Shown here in pieces: positions 1 to 8,924 of a stretch of 64,000 nt of DNA (its first letter is position 1; each line of letters starts with the position of its first letter). This stretch comes from Enterobacter ludwigii (GTDB taxonomy: Bacteria; Pseudomonadota; Gammaproteobacteria; Enterobacterales; Enterobacteriaceae). A program made the position numbers and the translations under genes. A model generated the notes under the pieces. That model saw nothing but the letters and a program-made list of their open reading frames with translations, was not told the origin of the DNA and ran no database searches. The stretch covers positions 4,588,001 to 4,652,000 of the forward strand of contig CP083824.1 in the NCBI GenBank assembly GCA_023023105.1. The letters run 5' to 3'.

Positions 1-396
1 GTCTTTACCGTATTTGTTTTCGCTCTGGGTGCCAATAAATGCGCCCAGATCGACAATCATCATCACGAAGATAACTGACGGTAGCAGCCTGCCGACGACC
101 CAGGGAAGAATGGACGGAAGCATCGCCCAGTTCCCTGCCACCAGCATCCACGCCAGAATAATCAGAAATGCCCACGCCCCGGAACGGCCGCGATCGTGCA
201 GACGTTTTACCACCACGGCCGCTGTTGGCCATAGCAGACAGACCAGCGCAAAGGCCGCCGTTTGCGTACTCAGCCACGCGTTGTAAGCAACAAAAAACAG
301 AAGCAGCATGGCGACAACCCACGTCACCATCCAGATCCAGAAATCACGGCGTCCAATACGCCCTTTGAATGAAAACAGCCACTGCTGTATGGTCAT
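1..396 (-). CDS. yiiR: YiiR, DUF805 inner-membrane protein (3' end off window)
   Basis: The minus-strand frame beginning at the ATG at 396 reads MTIQQWLFSFKGRIGRRDFW and stays open to the window edge, giving at least 131 residues. The FxGRIGRRDFW start and the later KRLHDRGRSG motif are typical of DUF805 membrane proteins. Hydrophobic segments lie near residues 21-40, 45-60, 75-95 and 100-120. It has the same position relative to yiiQ and tpiA as yiiR in E. coli. The molecular function of the family is not established. The C-terminus is missing only because the window ends. Confidence 0.85.
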   Translation of the reverse strand, partial: MTIQQWLFSFKGRIGRRDFWIWMVTWVVAMLLLFFVAYNAWLSTQTAAFALVCLLWPTAAVVVKRLHDRGRSGAWAFLIILAWMLVAGNWAMLPSILPWVVGRLLPSVIFVMMIVDLGAFIGTQSENKYGKD

Positions 397-502
397 GTAA
401 GGTTCCTTATTATCGTATAGCGCGCATTTTACCCTGGAGTTGTGACCTTTTGACAAGCCGACCAGATATCGTTTTAATCATGAGCACTTACGGCCAGGGG
501 CA

Positions 503-1105
503 ATGTTGATGAAAATTTCGGCGCGTTCTCTTTTCCTGTGTTTAACGCTGCTTAGCGCGGGCTTTCCCCTGCATGCAGCCGAAACCACCGCCCCGACAAC
601 GGCGCCGTATCTGCTTGCGGGCTCCCCGTCTTTCGATCAATCCATCAGCCAGTTTCGTGAAGCCTTCAATCAGGCCAACCCAACGCTGCCGCTGGATGAA
701 TTTCGCGCCATTGATGGTTCTCGCGATACCCCTACGCTGACCCGTGCGGCAAGCAAGATTAACGAGAACTTGTATGCCTCAACGGCGCTGGAACGCGGCA
801 CGCTAAAAATCAAAAGCATGCAAATCACCTGGCTGCCAATTCAGGGGCCAGAGCAGAAAGCTGCGAAGGCGAAGGCGCTGGAGTATATGAGCGCGGTGTT
901 ACAGGCCTTTACCCCGGCACTGACGAAAAAGCAAAGCCAGCAAAAGCTGCAAAAACTCCTCGCCGCCGGTAAAAACAAGCGCTACTACGCCGATACCGAA
1001 GGTGCGATTCGCTATGTTGTCGCAGACAACGGCGAAAAAGGACTGACCTTCGCAGTTGAACCGATTAAGCTGGCACTATCTGACACACTCGGAGGGGCGA
1101 ATTAA
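503..1105 (+). CDS. yiiQ: YiiQ, DUF1454 periplasmic protein
   Basis: This 200-residue protein has a clear Sec signal peptide (hydrophobic core LFLCLTLLSAGFPL, likely cleavage after HAA near residue 25) and matches the YiiQ/DUF1454 family in length, content and position between yiiR and tpiA. It should be periplasmic; no biochemical function is known to me. Two starts are possible, ATG at 503 and ATG at 509 (MKISARS). The second is equally consistent with the signal peptide. It is divergent from yiiR and transcribed toward tpiA with a gap of about 110 bases. Confidence 0.85.
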   Translation: MLMKISARSLFLCLTLLSAGFPLHAAETTAPTTAPYLLAGSPSFDQSISQFREAFNQANPTLPLDEFRAIDGSRDTPTLTRAASKINENLYASTALERGTLKIKSMQITWLPIQGPEQKAAKAKALEYMSAVLQAFTPALTKKQSQQKLQKLLAAGKNKRYYADTEGAIRYVVADNGEKGLTFAVEPIKLALSDTLGGAN

Positions 1106-1216
1106 TGACAAAAAGCAAAGCCTTTCGAGGGAAAATCTCTATACTGATTCACAGACCATGCTGCCCGACAGGGTGGCCATATTCCTTAATTCGCTTATTT
1201 AGCGTGGAGAATTGAA

Positions 1217-1984
1217 ATGCGACATCCTTTAGTGATGGGTAACTGGAAACTGAACGGCAGCCGCCACATGGTAAACGAACTGGTTGCGAACCTGCGTAAA
1301 GAGCTGGCTGGCGTGACGGGCTGTGCGGTTGCTATCGCTCCGCCGGATATGTACCTGGATCTGGCTAAACACGCCGCTGACGGCAGCCACATCATTCTGG
1401 GTGCACAGAACGTTGACGTTAACCTGTCTGGCGCATTCACCGGTGAAACCTCCGCTGAAATGCTGAAAGATATCGGCGCGAAATACATCATCATCGGCCA
1501 CTCTGAGCGTCGTACCTATCACAAAGAATCCGACGAGTTCATCGCGAAGAAATTCGCTGTGCTGAAAGAGCAAGGTCTGATCCCAGTTCTGTGCATCGGT
1601 GAAACCGAAGCTGAAAACGAAGCAGGCAAAACGGAAGAAGTGTGTGCTCGCCAGATCGACGCAGTGCTGAAAACTCAGGGTGCAGCAGCATTCGAAGGCG
1701 CGGTCATTGCTTACGAGCCAGTCTGGGCGATCGGTACCGGCAAATCAGCAACCCCTGCGCAGGCTCAGGCAGTTCACAAGTTCATCCGCGATCACATTGC
1801 TAAAGCCGACGCGAAAGTGGCTGAACAAGTCATTATCCAGTACGGCGGTTCCGTAAACGCATCCAACGCTGCTGAGCTGTTCACCCAGCCAGACATCGAT
1901 GGCGCGCTGGTTGGCGGTGCATCCCTGAAGGCTGACGCTTTCGCGGTGATCGTTAAAGCAGCAGAAGCGGCCAAACAGGCGTAA
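1217..1984 (+). CDS. tpiA: Triosephosphate isomerase
   Basis: TpiA interconverts dihydroxyacetone phosphate and glyceraldehyde 3-phosphate in glycolysis and gluconeogenesis; it is a cytoplasmic dimeric TIM barrel. The 255-residue length equals the enterobacterial enzyme. Visible signatures are the N-terminal GNWKLNG with the active-site Lys, IIGHSERR with the catalytic His near residue 95, the catalytic-Glu loop [12 protein letters not shown] near residues 166-177, and the phosphate-binding YGGSVN and LVGGASL segments. The ATG follows GTGGAGAATTGAA, a good ribosome-binding site. A REP element lies directly downstream. Confidence 0.98.
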   Translation: MRHPLVMGNWKLNGSRHMVNELVANLRKELAGVTGCAVAIAPPDMYLDLAKHAADGSHIILGAQNVDVNLSGAFTGETSAEMLKDIGAKYIIIGHSERRTYHKESDEFIAKKFAVLKEQGLIPVLCIGETEAENEAGKTEEVCARQIDAVLKTQGAAAFEGAVIAYEPVWAIGTGKSATPAQAQAVHKFIRDHIAKADAKVAEQVIIQYGGSVNASNAAELFTQPDIDGALVGGASLKADAFAVIVKAAEAAKQA

Positions 1985-1992
1985 TGCTGTTG

Positions 1993-2024
1993 TGGCGGGT
2001 GGCGCTTGCGCTTACCCGCCCTAC
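1993..2024. repeat. REP-type palindrome between tpiA and the SLC13 gene
   Basis: Imperfect inverted repeat with the enterobacterial REP pattern: a GGCGGGTGGCGC arm, then CTTACCCGCCCTAC. It sits in the 44-base gap between two convergent genes, where such elements usually stabilise mRNA 3' ends. Related copies lie at 29539, 39247 and 45782. Confidence 0.75.
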
Positions 2025-2028
2025 TCCG

Positions 2029-3333
2029 CTACAAACGACCCAATACGCTAAACCACAAGTAATCCAGCGGCAGCAGCACCAGATAGGTCGCTATCGCCAG
2101 CGCCAGACAGAGCACCATCCCCGCCTTTGCAGGCACCTTCCCGAGCCCCATTGCGACCACAATTGGCGACGCCTGATACGGCAGCAGCGGTGTGGAATAA
2201 CCCAACACCTGGATCATGATCACCGACAGCAGCGGGAAACCCGTCGCGTCGGAAAAACTCTGTGCCAGCGTGGTGTACAGCGCAGGAACACCGTTGGCGG
2301 TCATAATGAAGTTGAGCGCGGTGGTAATACCGGTCAGCGCCAGGAAACTGGTGAAGGGGTTATCAGCGTCCAGCGGCATTATCCGCAGCAATGCTTCACC
2401 TACGGCTGCACCAATCCCGGTCTGCGTCACCACAATCGCCAGACCAAGAATGCCCGCGACATAAATACAGGTACGCATATTCACCCCCGCAGAAAACTCT
2501 TCTCCGGTGATAAAACCGATGCGCGGTAGCATGACGATGACCGAGGCCGCAAGCCCCGTCCACGCGGGCCCCACACCGTGCCAGCTCTCCGTCACCCACA
2601 TCCCCAGCACCACCGCCAGCAGCCAGGCGAGACGCTTTTCATCCCGCCCCATCGGTTCAGACGGTGCCAGATCCTTCGGTGGTTTTGGATTACCGGGAAA
2701 GAGCCAGCAGATCAGGCCAATCAGAATCAGACCTTTGAGAATACCCAGCACGGGGGTGTGCAGCAGCAGATACGGGACGTAACTCAGGTGGATGCCGTAC
2801 GAACCTTCCGCCGCACCGCTCATCACCAGGTTAGGAACGTTTGCAGGCAAAATAGTTGCCGAGAGCTGGAATGTACCGAACCCCACAGCCAGCGCCAGGC
2901 CAAACCACGCCCGCGAACCGTCTGCGATACTCGCCCTTTTCGCCATCGCAGCAACGATAGGCATCAGGAGCGCAATACGCCCCATATTCGACGGCATCAC
3001 AAACGCCAGCGCATAGCTCAGCAGCACCACGCTCGCCACCATCAACACCCAGGAGTCGGTGAGCTTTGCCGACAGCGCACGCGCAGCCCTGTCCGCCAGG
3101 CCGGTTTTACGGATCGCCACGCCGAGCACAAAACCGCTAAACACCAGCCAGAACGCCGACGAGGCAAAACCGCCAAAGATCACCTCCGGCGGGGCGATTC
3201 TGGCGGTCATTGCCGCCGTGAAGAACAACAGCGCGGTGATAAATTCCGGTAACAGCGACGTCGCCCACAGCACAATGGTGACGCCTACGATCAGTGAGGG
3301 CAGCAGTAGAGGATGAGCTAACCAGAACGACAT
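2029..3333 (-). CDS. SLC13/DASS-family anion permease
   Basis: A 434-residue, strongly hydrophobic protein with about 11-12 predicted membrane segments. The opening LLPSLIVGVTIVLWATSLLPEF and the conserved GFVLGVAIRKTGLADRAA region resemble divalent anion:sodium symporters (SLC13/DASS, including dicarboxylate and sulfate transporters). The later LNFIMTANGVPAL and GYSTPLLPYQASPIVVAMG segments match the conserved half-domain motifs of the family. The ATG at 3333 is preceded by AGGAG at six-base spacing. It is inserted between tpiA and cdh, which are neighbours in E. coli K-12. Substrate cannot be read from sequence. Confidence 0.8.
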   Translation of the reverse strand: MSFWLAHPLLLPSLIVGVTIVLWATSLLPEFITALLFFTAAMTARIAPPEVIFGGFASSAFWLVFSGFVLGVAIRKTGLADRAARALSAKLTDSWVLMVASVVLLSYALAFVMPSNMGRIALLMPIVAAMAKRASIADGSRAWFGLALAVGFGTFQLSATILPANVPNLVMSGAAEGSYGIHLSYVPYLLLHTPVLGILKGLILIGLICWLFPGNPKPPKDLAPSEPMGRDEKRLAWLLAVVLGMWVTESWHGVGPAWTGLAASVIVMLPRIGFITGEEFSAGVNMRTCIYVAGILGLAIVVTQTGIGAAVGEALLRIMPLDADNPFTSFLALTGITTALNFIMTANGVPALYTTLAQSFSDATGFPLLSVIMIQVLGYSTPLLPYQASPIVVAMGLGKVPAKAGMVLCLALAIATYLVLLPLDYLWFSVLGRL

Positions 3334-3406
3334 ACCTGTCTCCTGTAGATTTTTTCAGCAAGTCTACGGTGACAGGCAGCCGGAGTAAACGCGATTTATG
3401 GTGGGG

Positions 3407-4150
3407 TCAATTCAGGATAGTGCATTGATGATCCTGCAGTTCCTCAGCCGATGCGCGATTAAGGGTAAGCAGGTTACGTTCCGTTGCCAGTAAAACAAAA
3501 GAGCCATCTGACTGCTGTGCCATCGCCAGCGCAAAGCGTCCCATATGGTCGCGTGCTTCCGGCAGTTCTTCAGCCAACATCATAAACGGACTGCGCTGCA
3601 CCAGCTCATTCTCCGTTACCCGACGGGCAAGATACTCATGTCCTTCCAGCCCACCCGGCAGCGGCAGCCACTGGGTGCTAATTTCTCCCTGAGCCGCGTT
3701 CAGCTTCTCGCGCACGTCCGGGCGCAGGCAGGAGATATGAATATGAAAATGGTTCTGCGTACGGCCTGTCGGGGAATTAATCGTCAGTGAAATGGCGCTG
3801 TCAGGCACCTCGGATCCCCGCTTCAGGGTCATAAAACTGCGTGACTGCCACGCCAGCCAGAAAAAGTTCGGCGTATGAGGCTCGGTCAAAAGCGGACTTT
3901 CTGTGCCGTTGATACGGTAGGTTGGCATCAGCAGATACTGCAGCGGTCCATTGCGGTCTTTAAACACCACATAACCTGCATCTGTTTTCACCTGCGCACA
4001 CGGCGCCGGGTTACGGTTCTGGATTTGATTCGGCACACACTGGTCGAGAACGATATGTCGCAGCGCATCCGGATTACCCGCTTTCATCCAGTACCCGCCG
4101 CCAGCGGCAAGGGCGATGACAATCAGGATCAATAAGATAATTTTTTTCAC
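3407..4150 (-). CDS. cdh: CDP-diacylglycerol pyrophosphatase
   Basis: Cdh hydrolyses CDP-diacylglycerol to phosphatidate and CMP at the inner membrane. The 247-residue protein has a single N-terminal membrane anchor (residues 3-20) and the HIT-like catalytic segment [16 protein letters not shown]; it ends with the conserved [17 protein letters not shown] stretch. I chose the GTG at 4150 because it follows AGGGAACGCGCT and gives the family N-terminus VKKIILLIL. An upstream in-frame extension to 4204 has no homologous counterpart. It lies downstream of sbp on the same strand, as in E. coli. Confidence 0.93.
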   Translation of the reverse strand: MKKIILLILIVIALAAGGGYWMKAGNPDALRHIVLDQCVPNQIQNRNPAPCAQVKTDAGYVVFKDRNGPLQYLLMPTYRINGTESPLLTEPHTPNFFWLAWQSRSFMTLKRGSEVPDSAISLTINSPTGRTQNHFHIHISCLRPDVREKLNAAQGEISTQWLPLPGGLEGHEYLARRVTENELVQRSPFMMLAEELPEARDHMGRFALAMAQQSDGSFVLLATERNLLTLNRASAEELQDHQCTILN

Positions 4151-4203
4151 AGCGCGTTCCCTGTATCCATTTGAAGTGAAAGAGTAACGCAAAATGATGA
4201 CCA

Positions 4204-4236
4204 AATAAAAAACCCGGTGGATTTCTCACACCGGGT
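4204..4236 (-). terminator. Rho-independent terminator of sbp
   Basis: On the minus strand, ACCCGGTG / loop / CACCGGGT is followed directly by a run of T (positions 4212 down to 4204). It ends transcription from sbp before cdh. Confidence 0.85.
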
Positions 4237-4261
4237 CTCCGTGTCATTCTTAGCGAAATAC

Positions 4262-5251
4262 TTAGCGTTTGCTGATCTGGTCGAAGGTACCGCCGTTAGA
4301 GAAGTGCTCTTTCTGCGCTTTTGCCCAGCCACCAAACTCGTCATCAATGGTGAAGAGCTTCAGTTTCGGGAAGACATTCTCGTATTTCTTCGCGACCGCC
4401 GGGTCACGTGGGCGATAGAAGTTTTTCGCCGCAATTTCCTGGCCTTCTGGCGAGTAGAGATACTTCAGGTAGGCTTCCGCCACTGCTTTGGTCTCTTTCT
4501 TCTCTACCACTTTGTCGACCACAGAAACGGTTGGTTCCGCAAGGATTGATTCGCTTGGGGTCACAATCTCGAATTTGTCTTTACCCAGCTCGTTGGTGGC
4601 CAGCAGGGCTTCGTTTTCCCATGCGATCAGCACGTCACCAATACCGCGCTCGACGAAAGTGTTGGTTGCGCCACGCGCGCCGGAGTCCAGCACCTCAACG
4701 TTTTTATACAGCGCTTTCACGAATTCCTGAGCTTTAGCCTGGTCACCGTTGTTGTGGTGCAGCGCGTAACCCCACGCCCCCAGGTAGTTCCAGCGAGCGC
4801 CGCCGGAGCTTTTTGGGTTAGGCGTGATGACTGACACACCGGGTTTAATCAGATCATTCCAGTCATGGATTTGTTTTGGGTTGCCTTTACGCACCAGGAA
4901 GACGATGGTCGAGGTGTAAGGCGCGGAGTTGTCCGGCAGGCGTTTGATCCAGTTTTTATCTATACGTCCACGTTCGGCGATAGCGTCGACATCGTAAGCC
5001 AGTGCCAGCGTGACCACATCGGCTTCAATACCGTTGATCACAGACGTCGCCTGCTTGCCGGAACCGCCGTGAGACTGACGAACCACAACGTTGTCACCGG
5101 TTTGCTGCTTCCAGTGTGCAGCAAACGCTTTGTTGTACTGCTCGTAAAGTTCACGCGTCGGGTCGTATGACACGTTCAGTAACTGGATGTCCTTAGCCAG
5201 AACGCTGGTCGATGCCAGCAATAATGTTAAACCCACGCCCCATTTATTCAT
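4262..5251 (-). CDS. sbp: Periplasmic sulfate-binding protein
   Basis: Sbp is the periplasmic sulfate receptor of the CysAWTP ABC importer. The 329 residues start with a Sec signal ([19 protein letters not shown], cleavage after residue 19). They then carry the family blocks [23 protein letters not shown] and [13 protein letters not shown], which contain main-chain and serine contacts for sulfate in the known family structure. No transporter genes are adjacent, as in E. coli, where sbp is a solitary gene beside pfkA. A strong terminator follows. Confidence 0.97.
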   Translation of the reverse strand: MNKWGVGLTLLLASTSVLAKDIQLLNVSYDPTRELYEQYNKAFAAHWKQQTGDNVVVRQSHGGSGKQATSVINGIEADVVTLALAYDVDAIAERGRIDKNWIKRLPDNSAPYTSTIVFLVRKGNPKQIHDWNDLIKPGVSVITPNPKSSGGARWNYLGAWGYALHHNNGDQAKAQEFVKALYKNVEVLDSGARGATNTFVERGIGDVLIAWENEALLATNELGKDKFEIVTPSESILAEPTVSVVDKVVEKKETKAVAEAYLKYLYSPEGQEIAAKNFYRPRDPAVAKKYENVFPKLKLFTIDDEFGGWAKAQKEHFSNGGTFDQISKR

Positions 5252-5347
5252 CGCCCAGCTCTCTTGTGTAGTGTTTTGATGAATGCAGCGTGCCAGAAAG
5301 CGAATCGAGGATTAAAGAATAAAAAAAGATTGGCTATAACTTAGAGG

Positions 5348-5380
5348 AATAAAAGCCCTCTCCGCAACGGAGAGGGCTTG
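5348..5380 (-). terminator. Rho-independent terminator of pfkA
   Basis: Perfect 11-bp stem AGCCCTCTCCG / CGGAGAGGGCT (5354-5378) with a CAA loop and, on the minus strand, a TTTTATT tail, immediately after the pfkA stop codon. Confidence 0.88.
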
Positions 5381-5385
5381 AGGGA

Positions 5386-6348
5386 TCAGTACAGTTTTTT
5401 CGCGCAGTCCAGCCAGTCACCTTTGAACGGACGTTTCATGTTTTCAATGGCGTCGATGATGTCATGGTGCACCAACTGCTCGTTCTGAATACCGACGCAG
5501 CGGCCGCCGTGACCCTGCAGCAGCAGTTCAATAGCGTATGCCCCCATACGGGACGCCAGAATACGGTCGTACGGGCCAGGGGAACCGCCACGCTGGATGT
5601 GACCCAGTACGGTCGCGCGGGTTTCGCGTTTGGTTTCGGTTTCGATGTACTTCGCCAGCTCGTCAACATCACAGATGTGCTCGGTGATGGCAACAATCGC
5701 GTGTTTTTTACCTTTCGCGATGCCCGCTTTGATTTCAGCAACCAGATCTTCACGGCTGAATTCCACTTCCGGCACAACCACGAACTCACAACCACCCGCA
5801 ATCGCGGCGGCCAGAGTCAGGTCACCACAGTAACGCCCCATCACTTCAACGATGGAGATACGCTGGTGAGAAGAAGAGGTGTCACGCAGGCGGTCAATCG
5901 CTTCCACAACGGTACCCAGCGCGGTGAAGTAACCGATGGTGTAGTCAGTGCCTTTGATGTCGTTGTCGATAGTGCCTGGCAGACCGATGCACGGGAAGCC
6001 CATTTCAGTCAGACGTTTTGCACCCATGTAAGAGCCGTCACCACCGATAACCACCAGGGCGTCCAGGCCACGTTTCTTCATGTTCTCGATAGCCACTTCA
6101 CGAACGTGTTCATCACGGAATTCCGGGAAGCGTGCAGACCCAAGGAAGGTGCCGCCACGGTTGATCATGTCAGACACGCTGTAACGGTCGAGCTGAACCA
6201 TACGGTCTTCGTACAGACCCAGGTAACCATCATAGATACCAAAAACTTCCAGACCTTCCGTCAGCGCTGCACGGACAACCCCACGAATTGCCGCGTTCAT
6301 GCCCGGCGCATCACCGCCGCTTGTCAACACACCGATTTTCTTAATCAT
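5386..6348 (-). CDS. pfkA: ATP-dependent 6-phosphofructokinase I
   Basis: PfkA phosphorylates fructose 6-phosphate to fructose 1,6-bisphosphate, the committed step of glycolysis; it is an allosteric cytoplasmic tetramer. The product is 320 residues, identical in length to E. coli PfkA. It has the ATP-binding [18 protein letters not shown] start, the catalytic [13 protein letters not shown] (residues 125-137, catalytic Asp in DND), [13 protein letters not shown] and GHIQRGGSP. The ATG at 6348 follows TCAGAGGTAGTC. An in-frame upstream extension to 6435 lacks a ribosome-binding site and homology. Confidence 0.98.
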   Translation of the reverse strand: MIKKIGVLTSGGDAPGMNAAIRGVVRAALTEGLEVFGIYDGYLGLYEDRMVQLDRYSVSDMINRGGTFLGSARFPEFRDEHVREVAIENMKKRGLDALVVIGGDGSYMGAKRLTEMGFPCIGLPGTIDNDIKGTDYTIGYFTALGTVVEAIDRLRDTSSSHQRISIVEVMGRYCGDLTLAAAIAGGCEFVVVPEVEFSREDLVAEIKAGIAKGKKHAIVAITEHICDVDELAKYIETETKRETRATVLGHIQRGGSPGPYDRILASRMGAYAIELLLQGHGGRCVGIQNEQLVHHDIIDAIENMKRPFKGDWLDCAKKLY

Positions 6349-6445
6349 GACTACCTCTGAACTTAGGAATGCAAAATTGAAATCTGTTGCCGGAAGAAAC
6401 TTATCGACCAACGAATACTGCAAATAGTATATCAATCACTTCCAG

Positions 6446-6459
6446 CTGAATTGATTCAG
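6446..6459. promoter_or_regulatory. Candidate Cra (FruR) operator upstream of pfkA
   Basis: CTGAATTGATTCAG is a near-perfect palindrome matching the Cra pattern TGAA(T/A)C-N-TTTCA. It sits about 100 bases before the pfkA start, in the position where E. coli pfkA is repressed by Cra. The match is by eye only. Confidence 0.55.
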
Positions 6460-6522
6460 GTCAGACCAAATGGCGGTAATTTATACACAAAATGCTGGCC
6501 TGGCTCACTTTTTTACAACGAA

Positions 6523-7416
6523 TTACGAAAGCCCAACATGTCCAGGTACTACCGAGCAGGGATCCTGGTGAATGATGACGTCTGAACCAGGAAAACGCTG
6601 CAAAATCGCCTGCTCGACCTGCTCAGCAATAACGTGAGCCTGAACCAGTGGCAGGTTGTCTTCCATTTCAATGTGAATCTGAATAAAGCGGGTCGGCCCT
6701 GACTGCCGCGTTCGAAGATCGTGCGCACCGCTGACGCCAGGCCAGGAGGTCACAATAGTAAAAATTTCATTACGTTCTGAGTCCGGGAGAGCGCGATCGA
6801 GCAGCGATTGCACCGCTTCATACCCCATCCGTAAGGCACTATATAAAATATAGATACCAATCCCTAACGCGAACAACGCATCGGCCCGATGCCAGCCGTA
6901 CCAGGCCAGACCGAGCGCAATAAGAATAGCCCCATTCATCATAACATCAGATTGATAATGAAGCATATCCGCCCGTACTGCCTGACTTTGCGTTTTGCGA
7001 ACGACCCAGCGCTGGAACGTTACCAGAACAAGTGTGCATATAAGTGCAACGACTGTCACAACGACGCCCACGCCGGGATCGTTCATCGGGGTCGGCGAGA
7101 CGAGATGCTGAATGCCGGTTAAAAACAGGAACAGTGCAGACCCGGAAATGAACATGCTTTGCGCCAGCGCGGCCAGCGACTCCGCTTTGCCGTGCCCGAA
7201 CGTGTGCTCTTCATCCGCCGGTTGCAGCGAGTAACGCACCACCAGCAAGTTGGTCAGTGAGGCTGCAATGTCCATCAATGAGTCTACCAGCGCCGCCAGA
7301 ATACTGACCGAGCCGGTATACCACCAGGCAAAGATTTTGATCAGTAGCAGGCTAGAGGCCATGACGGTTGCCGCAATGGCGGCCCGGCTTACCAGCCTTC
7401 CATAGGATTGATTCAT
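6523..7416 (-). CDS. fieF: Ferrous-iron/zinc efflux transporter FieF (YiiP)
   Basis: FieF is a cation-diffusion-facilitator that exports Fe2+/Zn2+/Cd2+ in exchange for protons; it is a homodimer of six-helix subunits with a cytoplasmic domain. The 297 residues include [13 protein letters not shown], the [12 protein letters not shown] segment (metal-site Asp pair), the [11 protein letters not shown] loop and the [13 protein letters not shown] segment. A C-terminal domain with IHIEMED and VIIHQDP supplies the binuclear site. The ATG at 7416 follows AGGAGTGTTT; a longer frame to 7431 is not needed. Gene order with pfkA and cpxP is conserved. Confidence 0.97.
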   Translation of the reverse strand: MNQSYGRLVSRAAIAATVMASSLLLIKIFAWWYTGSVSILAALVDSLMDIAASLTNLLVVRYSLQPADEEHTFGHGKAESLAALAQSMFISGSALFLFLTGIQHLVSPTPMNDPGVGVVVTVVALICTLVLVTFQRWVVRKTQSQAVRADMLHYQSDVMMNGAILIALGLAWYGWHRADALFALGIGIYILYSALRMGYEAVQSLLDRALPDSERNEIFTIVTSWPGVSGAHDLRTRQSGPTRFIQIHIEMEDNLPLVQAHVIAEQVEQAILQRFPGSDVIIHQDPCSVVPGHVGLS

Positions 7417-7504
7417 AAACACTCCTGTCATGTCATGCCGCTAGTATAACGGAAGCGTGAGGAGTCAAAGGATGAATAAACGGTTAACAAATTAGAATGA
7501 AGGC

Positions 7505-7533
7505 AAAAAAAACCCCCACATCATGTGGGGGAA
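7505..7533 (-). terminator. Rho-independent terminator of cpxP/CpxQ
   Basis: Stem CCCCCACA / TGTGGGGG around a three-base loop (7513-7531), followed on the minus strand by eight T residues. Confidence 0.9.
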
Positions 7534-7562
7534 GACAGGGATGGTGTCTATGGCAAGGAAAA
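7505..7562 (-). ncRNA. cpxQ: CpxQ sRNA from the cpxP 3' UTR
   Basis: The minus-strand sequence downstream of the cpxP stop, beginning TTTTCCTTGCCATAGACACC, reproduces the enterobacterial CpxQ sRNA. This is an Hfq-bound 3' fragment cleaved from cpxP mRNA that represses envelope-protein mRNAs. It ends in the cpxP terminator with a T8 tail. The 5' end is inferred from the known cleavage position. Confidence 0.8.
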
Positions 7563-7568
7563 CAGGGT

Positions 7569-8075
7569 TTACTGGTTACTACGGGTACTGCTATTGCTAC
7601 TGAAAAACGTCGTTTCCGAGTTTCGCTGCATCCGTGCAACCTCACGCAGCTGGTCCATACGCTGCTGATGTTTGGTGTTCAAAACCGCTTGCTGCTCGGG
7701 CGTTAGCAGGTGGAACATTTGGTTGCGGACCTTCGCCATCTCTACCTGGCGGGCAACTTGTTCCTGTGCCATTTTTTCTGCCTGAGCGCGTACAGCGCTT
7801 TCGTCAAAATTTTCTGCGGTGACAAGGCGATGCATTGTCTCCATTTCGCTAACATTAACAGGGGGCTGGTCATGTCTTGCCCTCTGCATCAGATCTCGCA
7901 TCTGTTGACGCTGATGTTCGGTTAAACTTATGCCGTCAAACATATGGCTTTGGCTACTGTGCTGCGTTGTGCCCTCTTGTGAGGAACCGTTATCGCTGAT
8001 GATAGCTACAGCAGCCTGGCTAAACGCACTGAACGCCAGCGTTGAGGCCATGACGGCAGCGGTAACTTTGCGCAT
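7569..8075 (-). CDS. cpxP: Periplasmic Cpx-pathway inhibitor CpxP
   Basis: CpxP is a periplasmic chaperone-like protein that inhibits CpxA and delivers misfolded proteins to DegP. The 168 residues begin with a Sec signal ([21 protein letters not shown]). They contain both LTxxQ motifs, [13 protein letters not shown] and LTPEQQAVL, that define the CpxP/Spy family. The region right after the signal peptide is more divergent than the rest. ATG 8075 has GGGAG at good spacing; a GTG one codon upstream is possible. It is divergent from cpxRA with a CpxR box between them. Confidence 0.96.
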   Translation of the reverse strand: MRKVTAAVMASTLAFSAFSQAAVAIISDNGSSQEGTTQHSSQSHMFDGISLTEHQRQQMRDLMQRARHDQPPVNVSEMETMHRLVTAENFDESAVRAQAEKMAQEQVARQVEMAKVRNQMFHLLTPEQQAVLNTKHQQRMDQLREVARMQRNSETTFFSSNSSTRSNQ

Positions 8076-8155
8076 CACTTGCTCCCAAAATCTTTCGTGT
8101 CGCGATTCAACGAGAGACAGTCTACGATTCAGGCTGCAAACATGCGTCAGGGGGT

Positions 8156-8170
8156 GTAAAACAACGTAAA
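8156..8170. promoter_or_regulatory. CpxR box between cpxP and cpxRA
   Basis: GTAAAACAACGTAAA is an exact GTAAA-N5-GTAAA tandem, the CpxR~P recognition sequence. It lies 81 bases before the cpxP start and 56 before cpxR, so it can drive the strongly Cpx-induced cpxP promoter and autoregulate cpxRA. Confidence 0.9.
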
Positions 8171-8225
8171 GTCATGGATTAGACAGCCTTGATGTCGTAA
8201 TTTCTGCCTCGGAGGTATTTAAACA

Positions 8226-8924
8226 ATGAATAAAATCCTGTTAGTTGATGATGACCGAGAGCTCACATCCCTTTTAAAGGAGTTGCTCGACATGGAAGGT
8301 TTCAACGTTCTGGTTGCCCATGATGGCGAGCAGGCGCTGAGTCTCCTTGACGACAGCATCGATTTACTTTTGCTCGACGTCATGATGCCGAAGAAAAACG
8401 GCATTGATACGCTGAAAGAGCTTCGCCAGACACACCAGACACCCGTAATTATGCTGACCGCACGCGGCAGCGAACTTGACCGCGTACTTGGCCTTGAACT
8501 GGGTGCGGATGACTATTTACCGAAACCGTTCAACGACCGTGAACTGGTCGCCCGTATTCGCGCTATCCTGCGTCGTTCACACTGGAGCGAGCAGCAGCAG
8601 AATACCGACAACAGTTCGCCGACGCTGGAAGTGGACTCCCTGAGCCTGAACCCGGGCCGCCAGGAAGCCAGCTTCGACGGCCAGGCGCTGGAATTGACCG
8701 GCACGGAGTTCACCCTGCTTTATCTGCTGGCGCAACATCTCGGCCAGGTGGTATCGCGTGAACATCTGAGCCAGGAAGTGCTGGGCAAGCGTCTCACGCC
8801 GTTTGACCGCGCCATCGACATGCACATCTCTAACCTGCGCCGTAAGCTGCCGGAGCGTAAAGACGGTCACCCATGGTTTAAAACCCTGCGTGGTCGCGGT
8901 TATCTGATGGTCTCCGCTTCATGA
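8226..8924 (+). CDS. cpxR: Response regulator CpxR
   Basis: CpxR is the OmpR-type DNA-binding response regulator of envelope stress. The 232 residues comprise a receiver domain (acidic pocket LVDDDRELTS, phospho-acceptor Asp51 in LLLLDVMMPKKNG, Lys in YLPKPF near residue 101) and a winged-helix domain ending SNLRRKLPERK and LRGRGYLM. The start has GGAGG upstream. Its stop overlaps the cpxA ATG by four bases, indicating translational coupling. Confidence 0.98.
   Translation: MNKILLVDDDRELTSLLKELLDMEGFNVLVAHDGEQALSLLDDSIDLLLLDVMMPKKNGIDTLKELRQTHQTPVIMLTARGSELDRVLGLELGADDYLPKPFNDRELVARIRAILRRSHWSEQQQNTDNSSPTLEVDSLSLNPGRQEASFDGQALELTGTEFTLLYLLAQHLGQVVSREHLSQEVLGKRLTPFDRAIDMHISNLRRKLPERKDGHPWFKTLRGRGYLMVSAS

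Noticed and set aside
5464..6360. 298-codon open frame opposite pfkA
   Set aside because: Antisense shadow of a highly conserved gene; His/Thr/Arg-rich composition with no domain.
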